Shown in pieces: positions 44,800-53,347 of a stretch of DNA of 64,000 bases (the stretch's first letter is position 1; each line of letters starts with the position of its first letter). Origin of the DNA: Clostridium_AD sp050717635 (GTDB taxonomy: Bacteria; Bacillota; Clostridia; Clostridiales; Clostridiaceae). The notes under the pieces were generated by a model, which did no database searches, was not told the origin of the DNA, and saw nothing but the letters and a program-made list of their open reading frames with translations. The stretch covers positions 1 through 64,000 of the forward strand of contig NZ_JBOITO010000029.1 in the NCBI RefSeq assembly GCF_050717635.1, in the 5' to 3' direction. A program made the translations under genes and the position numbers.

Positions 44800-45045
44800 A
44801 TGTCTAATATAGTAGAGTTAGTAGTGCCATCAGTTGAATATTTTTTTTCTTATGTTGAAGCAATAAAAGAATATGAACAAAATAATGTGCCAAGTAATTA
44901 TTTTTGGCTGATTGATAACAGTGAATTTATTGGAGAAGTTTCTATTCGTCACAAATTGACTGATGAATTGCTAAGACGTGGCGGACATATTGGATATGGA
45001 GTTAGATATTCAATATGGAATAAGCATTATCTTCAAAAAATGTAA
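44800..45045 (+). pseudogene. GNAT acetyltransferase, truncated
   Basis: Starts MSNIVELVVPSVEYFFSYVEAIKEYEQNNVPSNYFWLIDN and reaches SIRHKLTDELLRRGGHIGYGVRYSIWNK, the lead-in to motif A of the same subgroup as 44137. The acetyl-CoA loop (W-N-K-G-Y-G expected) is broken (WNKHYLQKM) and the frame ends. About 80 residues are missing. The N-terminal region also seems shortened. Confidence 0.75.
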
Positions 45046-45160
45046 TTCAAGAAAAAGATATTATTAAACCATTTGGAGCTTTTGAAGAATTGATATTTCT
45101 TGTGGTTGTAATCTTAAAAAAATAATTTTAAAATTAATAGTGGGTTGAAGGGGGAAATAT

Positions 45161-45405
45161 ATGTGGCTTTTAATATTTATTATTCCTTTGCTAATATGGT
45201 TAGATATACAGTTATTTAAAGTTTATTACAAAGTATTTTTCAATAATAAAGATGATTTTAAAAATTCGATGAAGTATACTTTAACACCAGATATTTTTTT
45301 CTGTTTAAAGGAGAATACTTTAAGGATAGATTTGCTGAGGCTAAATTGAGTGGGCTAATGTTTTTTAGTATCGCAACTATTTTATGTACGAAAATTGTTG
45401 CATAA
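45161..45405 (+). pseudogene. Small membrane protein gene, frameshifted in a T-run
   Basis: MWLLIFIIPLLIWLDIQLFKVYYKVFFNNKDDFKNSMKYTLTPDIFF is followed, one frame over, by LFKGEYFKDRFAEAKLSGLMFFSIATILCTKIVA and a stop at 45405. The shift lies at ATATTTTTTTCTG (about 45292-45304), a likely slippage site. Repaired, the product would have about 81 residues with two membrane segments. Confidence 0.72.
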
Positions 45406-45797
45406 ATGCGATCTATCAAACATTTTTCTGAAATCCATAATAACTCTCCTTGTAGTGTATATAAATTGTTGGTTCGTAGTTAGTTCATAATTACAAATAT
45501 AAATTAATCATTGAAAATATTATACCATTAAACACCATTTTTACAAACTAATGATTGATGTTAAAGTGAATTATTCTACGCAAAGGTAAACCTTTACGTA
45601 GAGAAGATTATCTCCATTAGGGTATGAAAGTCTTGAAGAGCTAAAGAATGTTGTTAAGTTTTGGATTATGGAATACAATAATAGAGGCTATGTTCGTTTT
45701 AACATAGTAGCTAAATTACGAGATAGAGCAATTTGAACAATAGAAATGTAGTTTGGTATATTTTTAATAACTTAGAGTAAAGAGGGGGAGAAGTGCA
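45406..45797. other. Intergenic region with a faint transposase-like remnant
   Basis: Positions 45593-45736 read RRLSPLGYESLEELKNVVKFWIMEYNNRGYVRFNIVAKLRDRAI in one frame, similar in pattern to the C-terminal end of IS3-type transposases (Y..L..L...I..YN..R). No start or catalytic motif is present, so this is weak. The rest holds nothing recognisable. GAGGGGGAG before the next gene is its ribosome-binding site. Confidence 0.35.
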
Positions 45798-46364
45798 ATG
45801 ACAAAACTTATACTTATAAGACATGGAGAACCTGACTATAGTTTAGTAAAAGAACGGAATTTTAAGGGCCATGGTATGGATTTGGCTCAACTTACATCTG
45901 AAGGCATTGAGCAAGCGATAAATGTTGCTAAAGATAAACGATTACAAGGTGCAAGCATTATTGTATCCTCACCGTATACTAGAGCATTACAGACGGCTGC
46001 AATCATTTCAAAAGAAAGGTCACTTGATATAAGTATTGAAGTTGACATTCATGAGTGGGTACCCGATTTAGAATTTAACAATATGTCAGATGAAGAAGTT
46101 AAAACTGCCATTGATGAATGCATTCGTTGTGAAGGTGAATATACTAATGGTGAGACGAAAAAATGGGAAAAACTTAGTGTAGTTGCAAGTAGAGCTTTTA
46201 AATGTTTAGAAAAATATTCAAGCTATGAAAAAATAATTGTGGTAACACATGGTATGGTAATGGGACAGTTTTACTATGATACTGACGTCCCATATTGTGG
46301 AATCATTGAAGTTAATTTTTGTAAGGATTTTAAAGGGTGTGGATGGGTGAAAAACGCGGATTAA
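45798..46364 (+). CDS. Histidine phosphatase-family protein (phosphoglycerate-mutase-like)
   Basis: 188 residues. The phosphate-binding LILIRHGEPDYS at residues 4-15 carries the catalytic RHG. SSPYTRALQTAAII (about 57-70) supplies the second Arg, and IIVVTHGMVMGQF (about 150-162) the second catalytic His. Substrate not predictable. AGGGGGAG precedes the ATG. Intact. Confidence 0.92.
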   Translation: MTKLILIRHGEPDYSLVKERNFKGHGMDLAQLTSEGIEQAINVAKDKRLQGASIIVSSPYTRALQTAAIISKERSLDISIEVDIHEWVPDLEFNNMSDEEVKTAIDECIRCEGEYTNGETKKWEKLSVVASRAFKCLEKYSSYEKIIVVTHGMVMGQFYYDTDVPYCGIIEVNFCKDFKGCGWVKNAD

Positions 46365-46410
46365 TAAATGCTAAATGATCACAATAGTAAACCTTAAGGG
46401 GATGCGCATA

Positions 46411-47796
46411 ATGCTTATAATTAGTGCCATTATTACTTTGATTATAACTGGAATAATTGGCTATTTATCAAAATCAAAAGTTAAAACATCTAAAGATTTT
46501 ATATCAGGTGGAAGTAAACTTGGAGTCATAGGTGTCACAAGTATGCTTATGGGTTCTATAATAGGTGGAGCAGGTACTGTAGGAACTGCTCAAATGGCTT
46601 ATAATAGGGGTATTGGAGCAATGTGGTTTATATTTGGACTTTCTATAGCAAGTATACTACTAGGGTTATTTTATTCAACGCAGGTAAACAAGAAATCTGT
46701 AGAAACAATCCCACAGATAATAGGAAATGCATATGGTAAAAAAGCAAGGACAATATCTAGTATTTTGTTATCAATAGGGATGTTTATTCATATTAATGGC
46801 CAGGTTATAGCCTGTACTGCTTTATTTACCGTAGTGTTTGGTATGAGTATTGTTAAAACTGCAGTAATAGTTGTGTGTTTGCTTGTAGCATATGTTGTAT
46901 TTGGTGGCTTTTGGGGAAGTACAATGGTAGGTGCGGTAAAAACAATCCTTCTATATGGCACAAGTATTATATGTGGTATATTATTAATATTTAAGTTTAA
47001 TGGAATTAAAGAGATAACATCTATTCTTCCACAAGAACCATGGTTTAATTTATTTAGTGGAGGAATATCGTCTGATATAGCTTCGGGAATATCTACAATA
47101 GTTGGAGTATTGTCCACTCAAACTTATTTTCAGGCTATAATGGCAGGAAAAAATTCTAAAATATCAAGAAAAAGTGCTTTTTATGTAGCGTTTTTAATTC
47201 TACCAGTTGGCATAGTATGTACAATGATTGGCATGTATATGAGAATTCATCATCCTGGCATTGTACCAAGTGAAGCATTTCCTTTGTTTCTTATGAATTA
47301 TCTGAATCCAGTTCTAGGGGGAGTGTGTATAGCAACTGTACTGATTTCATCGATAGCAACAGGAGCAGGCCTTACTTTAGGCATTGCAACTATGTTTGTT
47401 AGAGACATTTATATTCACTGCATAAATAAAAAAACGGGAGATAAAAAGCAACTTTATATCTTAAGAGGAACTATAATTTTCATTGGATTTATGTCTTTAA
47501 TAATAGTAATAAATAATAAAGATTCAATGATACTTAATTGGGGATTCCTTTCTATGATTTTTAGAGCTACACCTATTTTTATTCCAGTTGTTGTAGCCTT
47601 ATTTTTTAGAGGTAGAGTATCAATGCAAGCAGGTATATATTCTATAATTGCAGGACCACTTGCTAGCTTAATATGGATTTTATTGGGCTTTAAAAAATTA
47701 AATTCAATATATATAGGATTAACGATTAGCGCTTTTGTACTTTTTGGAATGAGTAAATTTTATAATATTAAAGGTAGAGATGTCAATTTGGGCTGA
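46411..47796 (+). CDS. Sodium:solute symporter-family transporter
   Basis: About 461 residues with at least twelve hydrophobic segments. SKSKVKTSKDFISGGSKLGVIGVTSMLMGSIIGGAGTVGTAQMAYNRGIGAMWF (about 20-75) is the N-terminal signature of the SSS family (LeuT-like fold), which drives uptake of sugars, amino acids, nucleobases or vitamins with sodium. The substrate is unknown. I chose ATG 46411, about 10 nt after AAGGGGATG; earlier in-frame starts overlap that site. Intact. Confidence 0.9.
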   Translation: MLIISAIITLIITGIIGYLSKSKVKTSKDFISGGSKLGVIGVTSMLMGSIIGGAGTVGTAQMAYNRGIGAMWFIFGLSIASILLGLFYSTQVNKKSVETIPQIIGNAYGKKARTISSILLSIGMFIHINGQVIACTALFTVVFGMSIVKTAVIVVCLLVAYVVFGGFWGSTMVGAVKTILLYGTSIICGILLIFKFNGIKEITSILPQEPWFNLFSGGISSDIASGISTIVGVLSTQTYFQAIMAGKNSKISRKSAFYVAFLILPVGIVCTMIGMYMRIHHPGIVPSEAFPLFLMNYLNPVLGGVCIATVLISSIATGAGLTLGIATMFVRDIYIHCINKKTGDKKQLYILRGTIIFIGFMSLIIVINNKDSMILNWGFLSMIFRATPIFIPVVVALFFRGRVSMQAGIYSIIAGPLASLIWILLGFKKLNSIYIGLTISAFVLFGMSKFYNIKGRDVNLG

Positions 47797-47905
47797 TTTA
47801 AATAATATTTGGATGGAATGCTTTAGTTTAGCTTGGAAATCATATAACCAGTCTATTGAAGAAGTTTATGACGATGTAATAAGTAAATATAAGGATATCA
47901 AATAG
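47780..47905 (+). pseudogene. Short frame resembling a nucleoside-deaminase N-terminus
   Basis: An intact 41-residue frame, MSIWADLNNIWMECFSLAWKSYNQSIEEVYDDVISKYKDIK, overlaps the symporter stop. The first 22 residues resemble the start of cytidine/adenosine-deaminase-like proteins (W..L..IW..CF.LAW..Y). The zinc motifs HAE and PCxxC are absent, so most of the gene appears to be deleted in frame. It could be only a chance frame. Confidence 0.4.
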
Positions 47906-47919
47906 GAGGAGGAATTAAA

Positions 47920-48186
47920 ATGGTAGAATCAAGATGTGGTATTGAGTGCTCAAAATGTGAATACAAAGAATCAGCAGGATGTAAGGGATGTGTAATTATA
48001 GATAAGCCATTTTGGGGAGAAAATTGTCCTGTAAAGTCTTGTTGTGAAAGTAAAACTCTATTACATTGTGGTGAGTGCGAAACTTTCACATGTGACTTAC
48101 TAGATAGTTTTGCATATGACAAGGAACAAGGGGATAATGGTATGAGAATAGAACAATGTAAAAGATGGGCTATTGAGTTTAAATAA
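47920..48186 (+). CDS. DUF3795 domain-containing Cys-rich protein
   Basis: 88 residues with nine cysteines. CGIECSKCEYKESAGCKGC is followed by CPVKSCCESKTLLHCGECETFTCDLLDSF, the pattern of DUF3795 proteins, which probably bind a metal or iron-sulphur cluster. AGGAGGAGG precedes the ATG. Function unknown. Intact. Confidence 0.82.
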   Translation: MVESRCGIECSKCEYKESAGCKGCVIIDKPFWGENCPVKSCCESKTLLHCGECETFTCDLLDSFAYDKEQGDNGMRIEQCKRWAIEFK

Positions 48187-48230
48187 ATAAAAATATCAAA
48201 GCTTCATTTGTTATTAGAGGGGGGCTTAAA

Positions 48231-48533
48231 ATGGAACCTTTTACCGAAAGAGTTGTAGAAATTATAATAAGCATACCAGAAGGTAAAGTGATGACATACG
48301 GTCAAATTGCAGCCCTTGCAGGAAGCCCTAGAGGAGCTAGGCAGGTAGTTAGAATTCTTCATTCCTTAAGTGGAAAATATAAACTTCCTTGGCATAGAGT
48401 TGTAAATGTAAAAGGAGAGATTGTCATAAAAGATTATGAGTCACATAATTTGCAGAAGGTATTTTTGGAGAGTGAAGGGGTTATATTTATAAGTCACAAC
48501 ACTATAAATCTAAATGAATTCCAATATCATTAA
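48231..48533 (+). CDS. Alkyltransferase-like (ATL) protein, MGMT family without active-site Cys
   Basis: 100 residues with the DNA-binding part of O6-alkylguanine-DNA alkyltransferase: FTERVVEIIISIPEGKVMTYGQIAALAGSPRGARQVVRIL (about 4-43, with the arginine finger in RGARQV) and LPWHRVVNVKGEI (about 55-67). The usual PCHRV is PWHRV, so the alkyl-accepting cysteine is missing. ATL proteins bind alkylated guanine and hand the site to nucleotide excision repair. AGAGGGGGG precedes the ATG. A strong terminator follows. Confidence 0.92.
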   Translation: MEPFTERVVEIIISIPEGKVMTYGQIAALAGSPRGARQVVRILHSLSGKYKLPWHRVVNVKGEIVIKDYESHNLQKVFLESEGVIFISHNTINLNEFQYH

Positions 48534-48582
48534 CAAAATAGATTTGTAAAACTTGACTTTTAAATAATAATTGGTTAAAGTA

Positions 48583-48622
48583 AGTAAAAATACTCCATAA
48601 TAATCTATGGAGTATTTTTACT
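48583..48622. terminator. Bidirectional terminator between convergent genes
   Basis: Perfect 16-bp arms AGTAAAAATACTCCAT and ATGGAGTATTTTTACT around an 8-nt loop, with A- and T-tracts on either side. It serves the ATL gene (+) and the DUF378 gene (-). Confidence 0.85.
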
Positions 48623-48637
48623 ATTAATAAAGAAGAT

Positions 48638-48844
48638 TTAATCTTTTTTATTTCTAAGTATGAAAACAATAATATTAACAGCTGATAATCCTACTAAGAT
48701 GTATACTGCTCTAGCGAGGAATGGAACAGATCCAAAAATGAAACTAACTAAATTAAAATTTAATAACCCTAAAAGTCCCCAGTTTAAAGCACCCACCAAT
48801 ACAAAGATGAACGATAGTTTGTCTATAATACTAAGCTTATACAT
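48638..48844 (-). CDS. DUF378 family small membrane protein
   Basis: 68 residues from the ATG at 48844 (TTGGGGGGAATT in front; an upstream start at 48856 would sit on this site). IIDKLSFIFVLVGALNWGLLGLLNFNLVSFIFG and RAVYILVGLSAVNIIVFIL form two membrane segments, with the LNWGL signature of DUF378 proteins. Function unknown. Confidence 0.9.
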   Translation of the reverse strand: MYKLSIIDKLSFIFVLVGALNWGLLGLLNFNLVSFIFGSVPFLARAVYILVGLSAVNIIVFILRNKKD

Positions 48845-48856
48845 AATTCCCCCCAA

Positions 48857-49090
48857 ACTTTTATAATTGTTCTGTTGTATAGATTATATTAGAAATATAA
48901 TCTTTTAGAACTATTTAATAATTTCTACATAACATAAACAATGTTATTGTTGATAAATTAATGTAATAAATAATATTTTGAAAAGCACAATTACAATATA
49001 CGAATATTTATATTAAATATTGTTATATTGTATGTTATAATTTGAATGAAATTTGTTTTGTAATCTAAATTGTACGTATGGAGGCTAAAT
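48857..49090. other. Divergent promoter region of DUF378 gene and purB
   Basis: AT-rich with TATAAT-like stretches at about 49036-49041 for purB. No riboswitch or PurR-type site could be recognised by eye. Confidence 0.4.
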
Positions 49091-50521
49091 ATGAGAAATT
49101 CTTATAATACACCATTAAATAGCAGGTATGCATCAAAAGAGATGAGCTATTTATTTTCAGATGAGATGAAATTTAAAACTTGGAGAAAGCTATGGGTTGC
49201 CCTAGCTGAAGGTGAAAGGCAATTAGGAGTTAATATTACAAAGGCTCAAATTGAAGAGCTTAAGTCTTATGTAGATGACGTAAATTATGAAGTAGCTGAA
49301 GAAAAAGAAAAAGAAATAAGACATGATGTAATGAGTCATGTATATGCCTATGGAGTACAATGTCCAGCGGCAAAGGGAATCATCCATTTAGGGGCTACTA
49401 GTTGTTACGTAGGTGATAATACTGATTTAATAGTGATGAGAGAAGCCATGTTATTAATTAAAAAGAAATTAGTAAATGTTGTTAGTAAATCTTCAAACTT
49501 TGCATTAAAGTATAAAGATGTGCCTACTTTGGGTTTTACTCATTTACAGCCAGCTCAATTAACTACTGTAGGTAAAAGAGCAACTCTTTGGATTCAAGAA
49601 TTAATAATGGATTTAGAAAATTTAGACTTTGTAATAGATAAGATGAAATTAAGAGGGGTTAAAGGAACAACCGGAACTCAGGCTAGTTTTATGAATTTAT
49701 TTAATAATGATGAGAAAAAAGTTAAAGATTTAGATAAATACGTAGCAAATAAAATGGGCTTTGAAGATACATATCCAGTTACTGGTCAAACATATTCTAG
49801 AAAACTAGATTCTATAATTCTAAATACATTGTCAGAAATAGCTCAAAGCGCATATAAATTCAGTAATGATTTAAGATTACTTCAAAATATGAAAGAAGTA
49901 GAAGAGCCTTTCGAAAAGAAGCAAATTGGATCTTCTGCAATGGCATATAAAAGAAACCCTATGCGTTCTGAGAGAATTAGTGCACTAGCAAGATATGTTA
50001 TAGTAAATTCATTAAATCCAGCTATAACAGCTTCAACACAATGGTTTGAAAGAACATTAGATGATTCAGCTAATAAAAGAATATCAGTAGCTGAAGCTTT
50101 TTTAGCTCTTGATGGAGTATTAAATCTATATATAAATATAGCTGGAAATATGGTAGTATATGAAAAAGTAATTGCTTCTCATGTAATTAATGAGCTTCCA
50201 TTTATGGCTACAGAAAATATTCTAATGGAAGCAGTTAAAAGGGGAGGGGACAGACAAGATCTTCACGAAAGTATTAGAGTTCATTCTATGGCTGCGGCAA
50301 GACGAGTTAAAGAAGAAGGCTTAAATAATGATCTTATAGAGAGAATTATTAATGATGATATCTTTAAAATGTCAAAGGATGAGATTTTAGCTGTAATTGA
50401 CCCAGTTAAATTTGTAGGTAGAGCTCCAAGTCAAGTTGTAGACTTTATAGATGAATATGTAAAACCAATACTCGAGGCTAATAAAGATGCTTTAGGTGTA
50501 GAAACTTCTATAAACGTATAA
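49091..50521 (+). CDS. purB: Adenylosuccinate lyase
   Basis: 476 residues. The enzyme acts twice in purine synthesis: it splits SAICAR to AICAR and adenylosuccinate to AMP, releasing fumarate. MRNSYNTPLNSRYASKEMSYLFSDEMKFKTWRKLWVALAEGE is the typical clostridial PurB start; HLGATSCYVGDNTD (about 104-117) and TLGFTHLQPAQLTTVGKR (about 155-172) contain catalytic His residues, and GSSAMAYKRNPMRSE (about 284-298) is the fumarase/aspartase superfamily signature loop. I chose ATG 49091 (GTATGGAGGC upstream) rather than a TTG 21 nt earlier. It stands alone with its own terminator. Confidence 0.95.
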   Translation: MRNSYNTPLNSRYASKEMSYLFSDEMKFKTWRKLWVALAEGERQLGVNITKAQIEELKSYVDDVNYEVAEEKEKEIRHDVMSHVYAYGVQCPAAKGIIHLGATSCYVGDNTDLIVMREAMLLIKKKLVNVVSKSSNFALKYKDVPTLGFTHLQPAQLTTVGKRATLWIQELIMDLENLDFVIDKMKLRGVKGTTGTQASFMNLFNNDEKKVKDLDKYVANKMGFEDTYPVTGQTYSRKLDSIILNTLSEIAQSAYKFSNDLRLLQNMKEVEEPFEKKQIGSSAMAYKRNPMRSERISALARYVIVNSLNPAITASTQWFERTLDDSANKRISVAEAFLALDGVLNLYINIAGNMVVYEKVIASHVINELPFMATENILMEAVKRGGDRQDLHESIRVHSMAAARRVKEEGLNNDLIERIINDDIFKMSKDEILAVIDPVKFVGRAPSQVVDFIDEYVKPILEANKDALGVETSINV

Positions 50522-50556
50522 GCTAACTCATAAGCATATAGATTGTAAAACAATTA

Positions 50557-50600
50557 AAAGCTATCAGTAAGGCAAAACTGGTAGCTTTATATTTTTATTA
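50557..50600 (+). terminator. Terminator after purB
   Basis: AAAGCTATCAGT and ACTGGTAGCTTT arms (one G-U pair) around AAGGCAAA, then an AT/T-rich tail. Confidence 0.75.
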
Positions 50601-50669
50601 TAACAAAATTAAAATAAATAAATAATTATTTTCTATAAAAAGAAGGATTTTGCCCCCCTCTTATAGAAT

Positions 50670-50705
50670 AATAATGTCGTGAAATGTAAGTTTCACGACA
50701 TTATT
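50670..50705. repeat. Perfect 15-bp inverted repeat upstream of the recombinase gene
   Basis: Arms AATAATGTCGTGAAA (50670-50684) and TTTCACGACATTATT (50691-50705) around the 6-nt loop TGTAAG, 20 bp before the recombinase ATG. It has no T-tract typical of a terminator. It may be a regulatory hairpin or a protein-binding site. Confidence 0.6.
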
Positions 50706-50724
50706 GAATTATCAGGAGGTACAC

Positions 50725-51723
50725 ATGAAATCTACTATAAATACTATTTATAAAAATGAAATACCAAAGTTTATGAATGATTATTTTAATTATTTAGATA
50801 CTGTTAGAGGCTGTTCTAGTTCTACTATTGTCGCATACACAGCCGATTTATCACTGTTTCTAAAGTTTCTAAAAATACATAAAGGCTTAGTACCAGAAAC
50901 GTCATCCCTTAACCTTTTAGATATTCCAATTAATGACCTAACTATAGATATTCTTAAAACTCTTGAACTTCAGGATTTATATGCCTTTATTTCCTATCTC
51001 TCAAAATATAGAGCAAATGGAAACTATGCTAAAGCAAGGAAAATTGCTGCTATTAGATCCCTATTTAACTATTTAACTACTAAGGTTAAAGTGATAACTA
51101 CAGACCCTACTTTAGATTTGGAATCACCTAAACTAGGTAAAAGAAGCCCTGTTTATTTAACTTTAAAAGAAAGCAAGACCCTCCTAAACGCAACTAGCTC
51201 AAGGGATAAGCACTCTATTCGCGATCATAGTATTATTAGCCTGTTTTTGAATTGTGGTCTCAGGTTATCAGAGCTTTGTAGTATAAATATATCAGATATG
51301 AAAGACGATACCTTATCCATTATTGGTAAGGGAAATAAGCAGAGAACCATTTATTTAAATAAAGCTTCGTTAAAGGCAATTTTTAAGTATTTACCTATTA
51401 GAAATGAAGACATAGAAAAGATTCATATCGAAGATAAAGATGCGCTTTTTATTAGTGCTAAACATGGGAGAATTAACAAACGAACTGTAGAAAGAATTGT
51501 TAAAAAACATATTGGAAATGCTGGGCTTAATAAAGATAAGTACACTCCTCATAAATTAAGGCATACCTCAGCTACTCTTATGTATAAGCATGGGAATGTG
51601 GATATCAGAAGCCTTCAAGAAATTCTGGGCCATGAAAATATAGGTACTACCCAAATATATACACATGTAGATAGTGATAAATTAAGAACTGCGGTTAAGT
51701 CAAATCCTCTTTCTGAAGAATAA
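50725..51723 (+). CDS. Tyrosine recombinase of the XerC/XerD type
   Basis: 332 residues from ATG 50725 (CAGGAGGTACAC in front). The N-terminal SAM-like core-binding domain (about 10-130) includes FMNDYFNYLDTVRGCSSSTIVAYTADLSLFLKFL. The catalytic domain has Arg in LNCGLRLSELCSI (about 180), Lys in IIGKGNKQRTI, H-x-x-R in TPHKLRHTSATLMY, His in LGHENIGTTQIYTH, with the nucleophilic Tyr in that last segment. It belongs to the Xer-like family with a longer N-terminal insert. It could resolve chromosome dimers or serve site-specific integration; chromosomal position near purB and lexA favours a housekeeping role. Confidence 0.9.
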   Translation: MKSTINTIYKNEIPKFMNDYFNYLDTVRGCSSSTIVAYTADLSLFLKFLKIHKGLVPETSSLNLLDIPINDLTIDILKTLELQDLYAFISYLSKYRANGNYAKARKIAAIRSLFNYLTTKVKVITTDPTLDLESPKLGKRSPVYLTLKESKTLLNATSSRDKHSIRDHSIISLFLNCGLRLSELCSINISDMKDDTLSIIGKGNKQRTIYLNKASLKAIFKYLPIRNEDIEKIHIEDKDALFISAKHGRINKRTVERIVKKHIGNAGLNKDKYTPHKLRHTSATLMYKHGNVDIRSLQEILGHENIGTTQIYTHVDSDKLRTAVKSNPLSEE

Positions 51724-51724
51724 A

Positions 51725-51789
51725 AAAAAGTATATATTACTAAAAATGCATAACCTACTTCAATGCATTTAACGTAATATATACTTTTT
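51725..51789. terminator. Bidirectional terminator between recombinase and Cys-rich gene
   Basis: A long composite hairpin: AAAAAGTATATATTAC pairs with GTAATATATACTTTTT, and inside it AATGCAT pairs with ATGCATT. T-tracts occur on both strands. Confidence 0.85.
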
Positions 51790-51817
51790 CACCCTTTTTA
51801 ATAATGGGAAGTATAAG

Positions 51818-52312
51818 TTATCTCCTGTCGTTCAGTATTATAAGTCCAGGAAATTTCTCTTGAAGTAATCCTGAGTTATCGTCTTCATTCTCAAGAAGCT
51901 CACGTGCCCCGTCTACATCATCTATATATTCCCAAACTTCATTATTTTCAGGTATATACTCATCCTTATTTTGTTTTAAAATTTCTTCCTCTGCTAAGAA
52001 TGCATCATAATCTGAAAGTTTTTGTTGTGTATCAATTTTAAATTTATCATTGTCTCCTTCTTCAGATACAATGAGTTCATCATTCTCAATAAAATTATCT
52101 TCAACCTCTGTTACCTTTTCAACCTCTACGATTTCTTCAATCTCTTCATGTTCAAAGACTTCATCAATTTTAATTGCTTTAACATCGTAACCTTCTAATT
52201 CTAAACATTTGCCACAATTATCACATTTCTTATTGCGATTAATTTCACAAATTTCACATTCTCCACAATTATCACATATTTTATTTATGTTAAAAATACA
52301 ATTTTTAGACAT
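51818..52312 (-). CDS. Cys-rich N-terminal, strongly acidic protein of unknown function
   Basis: 164 residues. The first 40 hold nine cysteines in CxxCxxC-type pairs (CDNCGECEICEINRNKKCDNCGKC), suggesting zinc or iron-sulphur binding. The rest is very rich in Glu and Asp (EEIEEIVEVEKVTEVEDNFIENDELIV) and ends LLQEKFPGLIILNDRR. Proteins of this kind occur in clostridia next to lexA; role unknown. It is divergent from lexA and convergent with the recombinase. Confidence 0.8.
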   Translation of the reverse strand: MSKNCIFNINKICDNCGECEICEINRNKKCDNCGKCLELEGYDVKAIKIDEVFEHEEIEEIVEVEKVTEVEDNFIENDELIVSEEGDNDKFKIDTQQKLSDYDAFLAEEEILKQNKDEYIPENNEVWEYIDDVDGARELLENEDDNSGLLQEKFPGLIILNDRR

Positions 52313-52425
52313 ACAACACCCCGCTCCATTTATTAAAACACAATCATAATAGACAATTATAACAAATTAGGTTTCATTAATCAAATACTAATATTTTAAA
52401 TTGTTTATATTCTCCAAAAAAATGA

Positions 52426-52437
52426 GAACATAAGTTT
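52426..52437. promoter_or_regulatory. LexA box of lexA
   Basis: GAACATAAGTTT, of the clostridial GAAC-N4-GTTY form. It abuts a promoter TTGATG (52436-52441), 17 bp, TATAAT (52459-52464), so LexA should repress its own gene. The almost identical site at 5387-5398 lies in the transposon. Confidence 0.75.
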
Positions 52438-52490
52438 GATGTTTTTACATTTATATGGTATAATTCTACTACGAATGAGAGGTGTTTCCA

Positions 52491-53099
52491 ATGATAACTG
52501 AAAAAAAAGATAAACAAAGTGAAATATATAATTTTATAAAGGATCAAATTCAATTAAAAGGATATCCGCCTTCAGTAAGAGAAATATGTGAGGCTGTATC
52601 ATTAAAATCCACATCCACAGTTCATGGGCATTTGGAAAGGTTAGAAAGAAAAGGATATATTCGTAGGGATCCTACTAAGCCTCGAGCAATTGAATTACTA
52701 AAGGATTCGGTTATAAGAAAAGAATTAATAGATATCCCTATTATAGGAAAAATAACTGCAGGTCAACCAATTTTAGCTGTTGAAAATGTTGAAGATACAT
52801 TTACTCTTCCTTTAAATTTTACTAGAACCAATAATGAACTCTTTATTCTTAAAGTTTCAGGTAGCAGTATGATTGAGGCTGGAATATTAGATGGAGACCT
52901 AGCTATAATTGAGAAAACCAATGTCTCGAAAAATGGAGACATAGTGGTAGCTCTTATTGATAATGAAGCAACTATAAAAAGGTTTTTTAAGGAAAATGGA
53001 CATATAAGACTTCAACCTGAAAATTCGTCTATGTCCCCTATTATAGTTGAGGACTGTTCAATTTTGGGTGTACTTGCTGGTATTTATAGAAAGTATTAA
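52491..53099 (+). CDS. lexA: LexA repressor
   Basis: 202 residues from ATG 52491, 8 nt after GAGAGG (an in-frame GTG at 52482 lies on that site). The winged helix DNA-binding domain (about 5-65) includes GYPPSVREICEAVSLKSTSTVHGHLERLERKGYIRRD. The Ala-Gly self-cleavage site lies in ITAGQPILAVEN (about 86-97). The peptidase has Ser in VSGSSMIEAGI (about 124) and Lys in NEATIKRFFKEN (about 161). It is the master repressor of the SOS response, inactivated through RecA upon DNA damage. A LexA box precedes it. Confidence 0.97.
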   Translation: MITEKKDKQSEIYNFIKDQIQLKGYPPSVREICEAVSLKSTSTVHGHLERLERKGYIRRDPTKPRAIELLKDSVIRKELIDIPIIGKITAGQPILAVENVEDTFTLPLNFTRTNNELFILKVSGSSMIEAGILDGDLAIIEKTNVSKNGDIVVALIDNEATIKRFFKENGHIRLQPENSSMSPIIVEDCSILGVLAGIYRKY

Positions 53100-53130
53100 T
53101 TCAAAACCTTTAAATTATTAAGCATATAGC

Positions 53131-53163
53131 AAAACCCTACAATGATTTTCATTGCAGGGTTTT
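53131..53163 (+). terminator. Rho-independent terminator after lexA
   Basis: AAAACCCTACAATG and CATTGCAGGGTTTT arms around ATTTT (one mismatch), 32 bp after the stop codon. Confidence 0.85.
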
Positions 53164-53347
53164 AACATTATCTATTTCAGAAAGTTTATCTACCCAATAA
53201 AAAGGCTCGATTTTTTTAAATAATTACTCTGATTCATAGTTACCATTATATAATTCGACTACTCATGGTTATATAATAATGCCATATAATTTCTCTAGCC
53301 GTGTAAAATGCGTTGTCATCTGTTTCCATGCACATGTGCATGTTTCG

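Noticed and set aside
45593..45736. A full insertion sequence
   Set aside because: Only a short frame resembling a transposase C-terminus is present, without catalytic residues or inverted repeats.
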